Below, in pieces: positions 8,501-15,464 of a stretch of DNA of 47,219 nucleotides. The first letter of the stretch is position 1, and each line of letters opens with the position of its first letter. The notes under the pieces are model-generated. The model did not search any database. It was not told the DNA's origin and was given only the letters and a program-made list of their open reading frames with translations. The stretch is taken from the NCBI GenBank assembly GCA_937926145.1, contig CALANW010000047.1, positions 1 through 47,219 on the forward strand, given 5' to 3'. The translations under genes and the position numbers were made by a program. This DNA is from an uncultured Ruminococcus sp. Its GTDB lineage: Bacteria; Bacillota; Clostridia; Oscillospirales; Ruminococcaceae.

Positions 8501-8719
8501 AAGAAAAACAGCAACGCTTACAACGAGAAAATTGAAAGGCTGCTGAATTTTCACGGCATAGATAATTTGCTGAAAAACAAACTCAACAGCAGCTTTGCTG
8601 TTATTGACAGCAGAACGGTTTGGTATTCGACCGATGAGATATTCAATTACAATGAGGGAAGTTTTGTTTTGCGAATTGAAGATGAAGTGTTGGCAGGAGA
8701 ACTGATTTGTACATATTAA
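5585..8719 (+). CDS. TOTE-type primase-helicase with N-terminal flavodoxin-like domain
   Basis: A 1044-residue multidomain protein. Residues 1-130 resemble a flavodoxin/NADPH-dependent FMN reductase fold (TLILNG start; DAVVIVSPIIFGTLSGKI at 54-71). Residues 160-395 match the archaeo-eukaryotic primase domain of TOTE conflict systems: four cysteines (197, 206, 213, 216), DFDDGDW (261-267), SGEGAHIW with His297, and FDSYDR (331-336). Residues 535-880 are an SF2 helicase: ATTAFGKTV (556-564), DECHH (661-665), GLTATPKR (685-692), QYAGRLHR (862-869). Residues 905-1044 look like a PLD-type domain, but the expected HxK before FAVID is N-S-S (1001-1003), so it is probably inactive. TOTE proteins are predicted to act against invasive nucleic acids; the mechanism is not established. 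A weak GGGG ribosome site precedes the ATG. Confidence 0.85.
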   Translation: MDTLILNGLQNSSEHHIVDFLAKQLHDMHKIVNLYSYDEIIDETDIDEYVKKCDAVVIVSPIIFGTLSGKIIDFAAKYIGLSEEFVQKYGAVIFTCDNSDSVCASETAQMILNCFNVREKFADVVIGRGKYENILLIADRLNSKACNENTDKGTVTKFSSPQEKIKLFRSLFKGRKDVYALRWQNAKTGKSGYSPVCSNKWVTGVCNMQAVKCPECTYRSFAHLDDKAVYAHLCGKDELCRDVIGIYPMLSDETTNLLVLDFDDGDWKSDAAAVRSVCKEYNIPCCVERSRSGEGAHIWVFFEKPISAASARKLGSGILTEAMKKCHTISFDSYDRMFPNQDTMPTGGFGNLIALPLQKQAVLRGNSLFIDENFQPYSDQWAYLSHVVKLSVETLTDLIKKLCIKSDLGELYSDENEQIEFDKVAGGLFPDSLDIIVSNMLFIPKNDISQNGLNRIKRLASFKNPEFYKAQAMRMSIYGKPRIISLADENEKYIMLPRGCRESLEMLLSENNCAANYEDKTEKGRSIDVKFNGELHNDQQEAVSMMMKYDNGIIAATTAFGKTVTAIGLIAQRRVNTLILVHTQALLQQWKKALEQFLIINEALPKSIQSKGRKKRVSAVGQLGGSKNTLNGIVDIAVIQSLYNDGEVKPIINDYGMLIVDECHHISAFSFESVLRAAKAKYIYGLTATPKRSDGHQPIIYMQCGAIRFTADAKAYAEKHSFGHILIPRFTKFRCAEIDKKLTVTEVYKALTESEYRNKLIASDVKTSVESGRTPIIISERMSHIHTLSEMLSEAADNIIVLSGQGSAKAKRELIERIQNIPTNETLIILATGKYVGEGFDCPRLDTLFLAMPISWDGTLAQYAGRLHREYEGKQEVIIYDYVDINVAMLENMYKKRLRGYAKLGYSPRENKEDGFRTIYGNDYENDLYRDIAAAKKSVTVAGAYISSRSLNMLIKYAEQVMTNGVKFKVVTKKNSNAYNEKIERLLNFHGIDNLLKNKLNSSFAVIDSRTVWYSTDEIFNYNEGSFVLRIEDEVLAGELICTY

Positions 8720-8728
8720 AATAATCTA

Positions 8729-8774
8729 AAAAAACAGAGTTGGCAAATTTCAGGCATTTGCCAACCCTGTTTTT
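8729..8774. terminator. Bidirectional terminator between convergent genes
   Basis: Stem GTTGGCAAAT / ATTTGCCAAC (8739-8748 / 8755-8764), extended by AAAACAG / CTGTTTT outside, with A and T runs on both flanks. It serves the TOTE gene and the convergent ATPase gene. Confidence 0.9.
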
Positions 8775-8778
8775 ATAA

Positions 8779-10188
8779 TTATTCAAAATCCATTATATCA
8801 TTTAAATCAACAAGCACAATCCTGCCGTCCGATTTGGCTTCATCTATAACAGCCTCGGTGAAGCCCGATTTTGAGAAAAGATAATAATAGGTGTCATTTC
8901 TTTTTTTGCTGAATATGTCGGCTTTGGCTTTTAGCTCACGAAGCACGGAAATATCAAGCTTTTCGTTGCGCCATTTGCACTCACCGAAAATGTAATCCTT
9001 TCTGTCGTTGGCGACCAAATCAATTTCCTCCTGGCCGTGAGTGGTCGGGTTAGTGCCCCACCACCTGCCGATCGAAGTAAACAGGATTGGAAGTTCGCCT
9101 TTGGCATTTTTCTCACACATATAATCCGTGCAGACCTTTTCAAAAACAAGTCCCATATATCCGCTGTAATCGGGCTCGATCTTTTTCAGCCATACTGCCT
9201 GCTGTGCGCCCGTTTCGATAAGCGTTCTGTTTGCGAAAACATAGCGATACCAGAAGCGGAACATAAAATCCGATATTCCATAGATAGTTTTTCGTGAAGC
9301 TTCCTTTTCTCCGAACGGAGTTTCCTTGTAGAGAATTCCAAGCTCGCACAGCGTCTTGATATATTTCAGGCATTTTGCGGAATCTTCGCCGATCTTCGTG
9401 GAAATTTCGTTGGCTTTGGTGTGTCCGCCTGCGATTGCTTCGATAACAGCGCTGTAAACTCCAGGCTCCTGCACTTCCTGACGGAGAAGCAGCAAGGCTT
9501 CCTCATAGAGATAGGAAGTCACTTTCAGATATGACCGCTTAATATTTTCCTCAAAGCTTTCTTTGGGGTCGATCTGCTGCAAATACAGGGGAGTACCGCC
9601 GAATGCGCCGTACAGTTCAAGCTTTTCTTCATCGGAGAAGCCGTCAAGGAACTTGCAGCTTGTCCGATAATTGAACGGTTTCATGTGAAGCTGTGCGGTT
9701 CTTCTGCCGAACAGCGGACTTTTTGAGCCGAGGACTTCCTTTTCCATAAATCCCATATAGCTTCCGCAGAGGATAATGAAAAGATTGCCGTTTACAAGCT
9801 TGTGGTCGATAAGATGCTGAAGCTCCGAGAGCAGTGCCTTGTTTTTTCTGACAAGATAGGGGAACTCGTCTATCACGATAACAAGCTTTTTGCCGTTCTG
9901 CCGTTCATCAATATATGAAAGTGCATTTGTCCACGACGAAAACGGCTCTAAGTTATTTTCACCGTAGAAGCCGAAAACAAGCGAGGAAAACTTTTCAAGA
10001 TTAAGCTTGTCATTGCTTTGCTCTGCGGAATAGAAAACGGTATCCTTGTCTTTGCAGAACTCGTTCAGCAGTGTGGTTTTTCCGACACGTCTGCGCCCGT
10101 ACAGAACAAAAAGCTGAAATTTATCCTGTGAATACAGCTCATTCAGATCCGCAAGCTCTTTTTCTCGTCCGATAAATGCTTCACGCAT
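8779..10188 (-). CDS. AAA ATPase with C-terminal DUF234 nuclease-like domain
   Basis: A 469-residue member of the archaeal-type ATPase/DUF234 family. Walker A is GRRRVGKTT (31-39), Walker B LVIVIDEF (102-109), followed by a winged-helix region and a C-terminal restriction-endonuclease-like domain with E350, D390 and ECK (403-405), the PD-(D/E)xK pattern. The role of the family is unknown; members are often found in mobile or defence contexts. It has its own consensus promoter and a good AAGGAG site, so it is a single-gene unit. A paralogue lies at 33394-34788. The catalytic-type residues are present in both copies. Confidence 0.88.
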   Translation of the reverse strand: MREAFIGREKELADLNELYSQDKFQLFVLYGRRRVGKTTLLNEFCKDKDTVFYSAEQSNDKLNLEKFSSLVFGFYGENNLEPFSSWTNALSYIDERQNGKKLVIVIDEFPYLVRKNKALLSELQHLIDHKLVNGNLFIILCGSYMGFMEKEVLGSKSPLFGRRTAQLHMKPFNYRTSCKFLDGFSDEEKLELYGAFGGTPLYLQQIDPKESFEENIKRSYLKVTSYLYEEALLLLRQEVQEPGVYSAVIEAIAGGHTKANEISTKIGEDSAKCLKYIKTLCELGILYKETPFGEKEASRKTIYGISDFMFRFWYRYVFANRTLIETGAQQAVWLKKIEPDYSGYMGLVFEKVCTDYMCEKNAKGELPILFTSIGRWWGTNPTTHGQEEIDLVANDRKDYIFGECKWRNEKLDISVLRELKAKADIFSKKRNDTYYYLFSKSGFTEAVIDEAKSDGRIVLVDLNDIMDFE

Positions 10189-10233
10189 AGTTATGCTCCT
10201 TAATTTATTCTTGATTAATTTACTTTAAAGTTA

Positions 10234-10262
10234 ATTATATGCATTTCTTCATAATTTGTCAA
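10234..10262 (-). promoter_or_regulatory. Consensus promoter for the ATPase/DUF234 gene
   Basis: On the minus strand, TTGACA (10262-10257) and TATAAT (10239-10234) with a 17-base spacer, about 45 bases upstream of the start codon at 10188. Confidence 0.85.
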
Positions 10263-10324
10263 GAGGGGTAAGAAAAAAATTTATCTTTTAAGGTGAATTG
10301 GGAGCATTTATAACTGTATATGTA

Positions 10325-10573
10325 TCAGATCCCACTCTGCACAATAAAAACAAACTCCTGCGAATGCCCCATTTTGCGTACATTATTGCGAGTAAAGCTC
10401 CATTGCTGTTCGGGTGTCATCATATTGACCATCTGACCGCCGATAGAGCCTGCTTCACGGGCTGTAAGATCGCCGTTGTAGCCGTTGCGAAGGCTTACGC
10501 CTACTTCGTTTGCAGCTTCCATCTTAAACTTTTCGAGGGTTTCTCTGCCCTGCTGTGTCATTGTGTCTTTCAT
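10325..10573 (-). CDS. Small acid-soluble spore protein, alpha/beta type
   Basis: An 82-residue protein containing the two hallmark alpha/beta SASP segments: MEAANEVGV (germination-protease region) and GYNGDLTAREAGSIGGQMV (DNA-binding). These proteins coat spore DNA and protect it from UV and chemical damage. The start at 10573 is chosen because AAGGAG lies 9 bases upstream; an upstream in-frame ATG would place the Shine-Dalgarno inside the gene. After the second motif the protein continues for about 30 residues (from TPEQQW to the end), longer than the usual short SASP tail. A strong hairpin (10596-10636) lies just upstream of the ribosome site. It is odd as a core sporulation gene among defence genes. 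Confidence 0.88.
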   Translation of the reverse strand: MKDTMTQQGRETLEKFKMEAANEVGVSLRNGYNGDLTAREAGSIGGQMVNMMTPEQQWSFTRNNVRKMGHSQEFVFIVQSGI

Positions 10574-10595
10574 TGTTTTAATCTCCTTAATTTTT

Positions 10596-10636
10596 CGGCG
10601 CACAGCTTCTTTTTCCGTTTCAAAAGCTGTGCGCCG
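10596..10636 (-). promoter_or_regulatory. 5'-leader hairpin of the SASP mRNA
   Basis: A perfect 13-base stem, CGGCGCACAGCTT paired with AAGCTGTGCGCCG, with a 15-base loop. On the SASP strand it ends about 6 bases before the Shine-Dalgarno and is followed by A residues, so it is not a terminator for that strand. It may stabilise the mRNA or affect translation. Confidence 0.7.
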
Positions 10637-10980
10637 CGGAGAATATCCGAGCGGAGAGCTTTTTATATGGGATATAAGAAAGGTCTGTTCGCTTTTTGTT
10701 TTTTGGGGTTTGCAGTAATAGTATTATCTTCGATGAAAAAAATATAAGCGGTAATTTTTGCAGAAATTTTTGAATTGAAAATGTGGATTTGCGGATCAGA
10801 ATTTTTTCGTGCCAAAATTATTATCGGAGATTTTTTGACTTTTATCCGAGCAGGAGCTTTTTTCAATGCGCGATCATTGACAGATATTTGGCTTGGAAGT
10901 ATAATGATCATAGATATGTACAGATTTTTGCACACCTTGTATGATATAATAAGTATAAAAAAGAACAGAGGTGAATTATA

Positions 10981-11937
10981 ATGATGACCGACAGGGCAAA
11001 TGCAATATGCCTGCTTGAAATACTGAAAGAATATTCGGACGAGGATAATATTCTTGCGATGCGTGATATAATCAATAAAATGAATGTTATCTACGATCTG
11101 AAACCTGACAGAAGGACGATCTACAGCTCAGTTGCACTTCTTATCGAATTTGGCTATGATATTTCTGTTTATGATGAAAATGGTGTAGGATATTATCTTC
11201 GCAACCGTGACTTTGAGCAATCGGAGATATTGTTGCTTGCAAATGCTGTTTATTCGTTCCCGTTTATTTCTGCAAAACAGTCAGAGGAACTAATACAAAA
11301 ACTTCAGAAACAGTTGAGCATACATAAAAGGAAGCAATATAAAAGTCTTGCATTGGTAAGTCAGGAAAAGAAAACCAACAATCGGCAGGTGTTTTTGAAT
11401 ATTGAACTTCTTGACGAAGCGATTCAGGATGAAAAGCAGGTTTCTTTTACTTATCTGCAGTATGGAACAGACAAAGAGCTGCATCCACGAAGAAAAGAGC
11501 CCTATACTGTCAATCCATACGGTATGGTTTTTATGAACGAACATTATTATCTTGCGTGTAATCTCTCGGGCAAACCGAGTACAAGTCTTTATCGTATTGA
11601 TCGCATCAAAGATATTCATATTCTTGGTACAGGGTGGGATAAGCAGCCAAAAGGGAATTCAGAAGTTGAAAATGCAGTTTATGCTTTTTCGGGCAAGGCT
11701 GAATATATAAGAATGCGGTGTGATAAGATCATACTTAATGACGCTGTCGACCAGTTCGGAATGAGTGCAAAGATCAGAGAGCTGAACGATAAGGAGTTTG
11801 AACTGATAGTAAAAGTTCCGCCGCGTGGTGTGAAATTTTGGGCACTGCAATTTCTGATGTACTGCGAGGTCATTGAGCCGGAATGGCTCAGGAAGGAGAT
11901 CATTGAGAGCGTTAAGGGGAATAAGTATAAAATATAA
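10981..11937 (+). CDS. WYL-domain transcriptional regulator
   Basis: A 318-residue regulator. Residues 1-75 form a winged-helix DNA-binding region (LEILKEYSDE...DRRTIYSSVALL). The WYL domain spans about 140-220 (VSFTYLQYG, NPYGMVFMNEHYYLACN, SLYRIDRIKDI) and a WCX-like C-terminal region follows. WYL proteins sense ligands, often nucleic acids or nucleotides, and commonly regulate phage-defence loci. The start follows GAGGTG by 7 bases, with a second ATG immediately after. A TATAAT box lies at 10945-10950 without a clear -35. It precedes the Mrr-like gene by 61 bases on the same strand, so it probably controls that gene and possibly the divergent pair further on. Confidence 0.88.
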   Translation: MMTDRANAICLLEILKEYSDEDNILAMRDIINKMNVIYDLKPDRRTIYSSVALLIEFGYDISVYDENGVGYYLRNRDFEQSEILLLANAVYSFPFISAKQSEELIQKLQKQLSIHKRKQYKSLALVSQEKKTNNRQVFLNIELLDEAIQDEKQVSFTYLQYGTDKELHPRRKEPYTVNPYGMVFMNEHYYLACNLSGKPSTSLYRIDRIKDIHILGTGWDKQPKGNSEVENAVYAFSGKAEYIRMRCDKIILNDAVDQFGMSAKIRELNDKEFELIVKVPPRGVKFWALQFLMYCEVIEPEWLRKEIIESVKGNKYKI

Positions 11938-11998
11938 CTTAAGTGGGAATAATGCAAAATTATTTTTCAATAATTATTAAATTAAAAGGAGAATCATT

Positions 11999-12997
11999 AT
12001 GAGTGACATTCATTACTGGGGCTATCGTATCAATAATGACAAGGCAGCATTCTTTGAAAAGGAACTAAAGAAAAATCAGCTTCGCCAAGGATGGGGTTAT
12101 AATGAAAATCAGAATTTAAGAAATTCTGAAAATGTTCTTGATGATGGGGCAAGAAGAAATCTTCCTATTTACGACAAGGTGAAAAAAGGCGACTACCTTA
12201 TTATTCCTCATCTTCCCACATGGGATACTGTTACCATTGCACAGGCAACGGAAGATTTTAAAGATGGGTACAGATATGAGATCGATGCTGAACTAAATGA
12301 CTTTGGGCATATCTTCCCTGCAAAATTTGTCAAGGAATTTAACCGACATAATATAAATGTTGGTGCAAATATTAAAAGCTCATTCAAGTGCATATCACGT
12401 TTCTGGAATATGGACTATTGTGAGAATGATATTCAAAAGCTTATTAACTGCACGGGTGATCTTCTTGAGGGAAATGACATAAATGACGGTTGGTTGTATA
12501 CTGTGGATCAGTCATTTAATGAAGACGAGTTTGCGAAAAAAATATATAATGGCCTTGTTGAAAAGTACAATGCAGCCGAATGGGAATTTGTTCTTCGGGA
12601 AGGTTTTAAGATGATGCTCCCCGATAATGTAATTGTTGAAACTACTGCAAACAAAGAAGAAAAAAAGCACGGGTCTGATCTGTTTATAAAAATACCAGGA
12701 ATATTTGAAACGACTTATGTCATTGCAATTCAGGTAAAGGACTACTGTAATGAAGTATCGGATAAGGTAATTGATCAGATCAATAAAGTTGATACATACT
12801 TTGAAAAGAATTCGGGTGTACAGCTGATCGACAAATATGTTATCATAACCAGAGCAGACAGATTAGACAATGACGACCTTGTTAAGAAAGCCAACGATAA
12901 CGGGATAAAACTTATATTCAAAAATGAGTTAATTAAATTGCTTTCTCAGATGGCAAAAGCATATATTGGAAACAGGTCACGATATTGTGAATCCTAA
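11999..12997 (+). CDS. Mrr-like restriction endonuclease with unrecognised N-terminal domain
   Basis: A 332-residue protein. The C-terminal half carries a PD-(D/E)xK fold of Mrr type: E194/E196 on the first helix, GSD with D227, and QVK (245-247), then a conserved-looking IITRAD strand. Residues 1-150 form a separate domain (HYWGYRINN, LIIPHLPTWDTVTIAQAT) that resembles PUA/EVE-like base-reading modules only in general layout; I cannot name it. Mrr-type enzymes cut modified DNA, so a modified-base sensor is expected at the N terminus. The start has AAAAGGAG 8 bases upstream. It is probably co-transcribed with the WYL regulator. Confidence 0.75.
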   Translation: MSDIHYWGYRINNDKAAFFEKELKKNQLRQGWGYNENQNLRNSENVLDDGARRNLPIYDKVKKGDYLIIPHLPTWDTVTIAQATEDFKDGYRYEIDAELNDFGHIFPAKFVKEFNRHNINVGANIKSSFKCISRFWNMDYCENDIQKLINCTGDLLEGNDINDGWLYTVDQSFNEDEFAKKIYNGLVEKYNAAEWEFVLREGFKMMLPDNVIVETTANKEEKKHGSDLFIKIPGIFETTYVIAIQVKDYCNEVSDKVIDQINKVDTYFEKNSGVQLIDKYVIITRADRLDNDDLVKKANDNGIKLIFKNELIKLLSQMAKAYIGNRSRYCES

Positions 12998-13013
12998 AAT
13001 GGATCATAACTTT

Positions 13014-13052
13014 AGCAGCGATATCTTGCTATAATAGCGGGATATTGCTGCT
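13014..13052 (+). terminator. Hairpin after the Mrr-like gene, possible terminator
   Basis: Stem AGCAGCGATATC / GATATTGCTGCT with one G-T pair, 15-base loop, only a weak T tract. It lies 17 bases after the stop codon. Confidence 0.5.
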
Positions 13053-13120
13053 TTGCTTATAATATCAAATAATCGATTGGCACAGCATAATGCTTAACTT
13101 TATCGTTCAGTTCTTGCTTT

Positions 13121-13225
13121 TAATACTAATTTTTAATCAAAGTGTAGACAAAAAATCGGCACAAAAGCCATATATGCGAGCTTTTGCTTGATTTTTTGTA
13201 CACTTTCAGTTTAAAAATTAGTATA
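13121..13225. repeat. TAATACTAA element, family A (compact copy)
   Basis: A 105-base near-palindrome starting TAATACTAATTTTTAA and ending TTAAAAATTAGTATA, with an inner hairpin flanked by A and T runs. It matches, in inverse orientation, the copies at 33091-33312 and 43862-43998. It lies between the convergent Mrr-like and AAA genes, where a two-way terminator is expected. Confidence 0.85.
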
Positions 13226-13282
13226 AGAATACTCTGAAGGGAAAACTTGATGAAGCTGACGGGAGTAAAATTGAACGCACAA

Positions 13283-13312
13283 ACAGCCAAGAGCAGAAAT
13301 GCCCTTGGCTGT
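13283..13312. terminator. Hairpin between convergent genes, possible terminator of the AAA gene
   Basis: Stem ACAGCCAAG / CTTGGCTGT with a 12-base loop, 13 bases from the stop codon of the minus-strand AAA gene. T tracts on either side are weak. Confidence 0.5.
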
Positions 13313-13324
13313 TTATATATTGTT

Positions 13325-15328
13325 TTATCCCGCAAACCCAAAGGAGATCTTTTGTACTTGTGGCTTAGGTGCTGCAAACTCAAAGTCCTGACATTCAAGC
13401 TGACGGATCATATCTTTCGTCACTGATTCGGGGGCCATTTGAACAAGCCTTGTTGCCTGACGCATTTTTGCCTGCTCGATAATGTTTCTGACATATCGTC
13501 CGTTTCCGAAATCTGCGCTGTTTGTGACCTTTTCAAACTCGGAGATAAGAAATTCTTTTGTATCATCTGATAATGTTACACCTTTTTGTTCAGCGGTGAG
13601 CTTTGCTATTTCATAAAGCTCCTCAGGGGTATAATCTTCGAACGGGATATGAAAGGCTATTCTTGAACGAAGTCCCGGATTTCGGTCAAGAAATTGCTCC
13701 ATTTCATGGGGATATCCTGCAAATATCACCACTATATCTTCACGGTTGTTTTCCATTTCCTGAACAATGGTGTTTATGGCTTCATCGCCGTACATTCCGC
13801 TGCGGTCGTCTAACAAAGAATAAGCCTCGTCGATAAATAGTACGCTTCCTTTGGCAAGATTGAACTTCTCTTTTACTATTTTGGCTGTCCAACCGATATA
13901 TTTTCCGACAAGGTCAGCCCTTCCGACTTCGTACAGATCTCCTTTTGACAGCAGACCGTTATCTTTCATTATTTGTGCAAATAAACGAGCGACGGTTGTC
14001 TTTGCTGTTCCCGGATTGCCTGTAAAAACCATGTGCATTGCATTTCTGTCGGTTTTCATTCCGTGCTGTTTGAACATAAGCTGCGCTTTATGGTAGTCAA
14101 GAGCCTGAGCGATCACTTTTTTTGCTTCGTTTAATCCTATCATCTGCTGAAGCTGGCTGTAGGCATCGCCCTTTGTATGCTCATTCTGTATCATGCTTTG
14201 TGCGATCGCAAAATCAGAGTATTGAGGAAATACATCCGTTTTCATATAATTATTGAACCAGCGGTCAAAATGCTCGGATAATTCGGAAGGGGTATATCCT
14301 TTTCGATCACCTTTTACGAATGATAAAAGCTTTTCATCGGCTTTTGTATTATTGTTATTTGCCATACGGCAGAGATAGTTTCTTGCTTTTTCACCGAAAA
14401 CAATTTCTTCGGTAAGTTCAACAAGAGTGATATTACTGAGATGAGAATAGAATGCATCTTTTATTTTTTCGCAGCTTCTTGGAAGACATATCACGGAAAG
14501 AACTTCATTTTTATGCTTGCAAATAATGTTACACAGTTTTGAAACAACTTCGGTACTTGCATTTGCAAATTCAGAATCGATCTGATCTTTTACGGTGTAA
14601 GATGTCACGATCGCATTTCCGGCGCAGCATTCATAAAGCTTATCAAGAGTATCATCAGGTGCATGATCATTTTCTGAATAAGTTACGGTGCAGTATCTTC
14701 TGCTTTGGATCCTGTTGTTCGCATAAAGAGCAGACATCAGTATATCTATCATTTTCGAACGAGTGGTCCTGCTGTCGGTCTGTATAAGATAATGCACGGG
14801 ATTACCCGACTTGAATTTGCATTTTGCTCCCGCATATATCCTGTCTAGCTCCCGTATAAGAGTATCTTCACAAAGCAGTTCTGAAGCTTTTTTCTTTAGT
14901 TCATTTTGAGAAATATCCTGCTCCGTAAGATATTCCCCAAACTCAAATTTGTAACTCTGAAACAGATCGCTAAGCTCAAACAGATCAAGTATCTCATCGT
15001 CATTGGAGATATAATCCTGACGGTAAGAGCGGCGCAGCAGCGTTCTTGTTGCATGGAGCGAGATCTCTTCGCAGTTCGCATCGGAGGCATTAATATCAAC
15101 TGAATTCCAGAATTGATCTATATTATCCACAAAATCCTTTGTCGTTTTTGCAATGCATCCGGCAATTATCTTATTATCTATAAGAGCGGAAATATAAAAA
15201 TAAGCGGAGTGCCTGCATTTTTGATAGAACATCTCACAATTGGTCTGGATAGCTGACTTGTATTCATCCAAGTGATCAATATCCATTTTGAAGTTAACAG
15301 CTTCTGCGTTGATTCTATAAAATACCAT
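13325..15328 (-). CDS. CbxX/CfxQ (SpoVK-like) AAA ATPase with a degenerate N-terminal ATPase-like half
   Basis: A 667-residue protein. The C-terminal AAA domain has Walker A GNPGTAKTT, Walker B VLFIDEAY, and the NPGLRSRI arginine-finger region typical of the CbbX/CfxQ/SpoVK group. Upstream, a stretch near residues 185-310 (HYLIQTDSRTTRSKMID..., AGNAIVTSYTV) looks like a second, degenerate ATPase core without a P-loop; this is inference from pattern. The first 180 residues are unrecognised. Members of this group remodel other proteins. The start has AGGTG 7 bases upstream. It is transcribed divergently from a PD-(D/E)xK protein with shared control sequences, suggesting an ATPase/nuclease pair. 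A direct sporulation role is also possible. Confidence 0.78.
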   Translation of the reverse strand: MVFYRINAEAVNFKMDIDHLDEYKSAIQTNCEMFYQKCRHSAYFYISALIDNKIIAGCIAKTTKDFVDNIDQFWNSVDINASDANCEEISLHATRTLLRRSYRQDYISNDDEILDLFELSDLFQSYKFEFGEYLTEQDISQNELKKKASELLCEDTLIRELDRIYAGAKCKFKSGNPVHYLIQTDSRTTRSKMIDILMSALYANNRIQSRRYCTVTYSENDHAPDDTLDKLYECCAGNAIVTSYTVKDQIDSEFANASTEVVSKLCNIICKHKNEVLSVICLPRSCEKIKDAFYSHLSNITLVELTEEIVFGEKARNYLCRMANNNNTKADEKLLSFVKGDRKGYTPSELSEHFDRWFNNYMKTDVFPQYSDFAIAQSMIQNEHTKGDAYSQLQQMIGLNEAKKVIAQALDYHKAQLMFKQHGMKTDRNAMHMVFTGNPGTAKTTVARLFAQIMKDNGLLSKGDLYEVGRADLVGKYIGWTAKIVKEKFNLAKGSVLFIDEAYSLLDDRSGMYGDEAINTIVQEMENNREDIVVIFAGYPHEMEQFLDRNPGLRSRIAFHIPFEDYTPEELYEIAKLTAEQKGVTLSDDTKEFLISEFEKVTNSADFGNGRYVRNIIEQAKMRQATRLVQMAPESVTKDMIRQLECQDFEFAAPKPQVQKISFGFAG

Positions 15329-15372
15329 GTTTTTTCACCTCTATGATCTTATGGCTGTATTATAGCATATGA

Positions 15373-15396
15373 ACCTGTACACAAGTTGGTACAGGT
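15373..15396. promoter_or_regulatory. Operator-like dyad between divergent AAA and nuclease genes
   Basis: A perfect inverted repeat, ACCTGTAC / GTACAGGT, with an 8-base spacer. It lies 6 bases upstream of the -35 box of the plus-strand promoter. It overlaps the likely -35 of the minus-strand promoter, whose -10 TATAAT is at 15362-15357. A repressor bound here could control both genes. Confidence 0.65.
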
Positions 15397-15402
15397 GACA
15401 TA

Positions 15403-15431
15403 TTGACATAGTTTTCTGAAAGCGCTATACT
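15403..15431 (+). promoter_or_regulatory. Consensus promoter for the PD-(D/E)xK gene
   Basis: TTGACA (15403-15408) and TATACT (15426-15431), 17-base spacer. The start codon is 33 bases downstream. Confidence 0.85.
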
Positions 15432-15464
15432 GAAAACGACAAATTGATTTGGGAGGAGTACACA

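Noticed and set aside
10640..10740. Sigma-G promoter for the SASP gene
   Set aside because: A CATATAA-like -10 is present but it misses the CATNNTA pattern and no convincing -35 is at the right distance.
10298..10747. Plus-strand frame opposite the SASP gene
   Set aside because: The minus-strand SASP has clear motifs and a ribosome site; the plus-strand frame has neither.
10775..10981. 68-codon plus-strand frame before the WYL gene
   Set aside because: No ribosome site, composition of promoter DNA, and it runs into the WYL start.
13240..13325. Coding-like stretch (LKGKLDEADGSKIE) after the family A repeat
   Set aside because: Very short, without a start, and overlapping a terminator hairpin; too weak to call a gene remnant.
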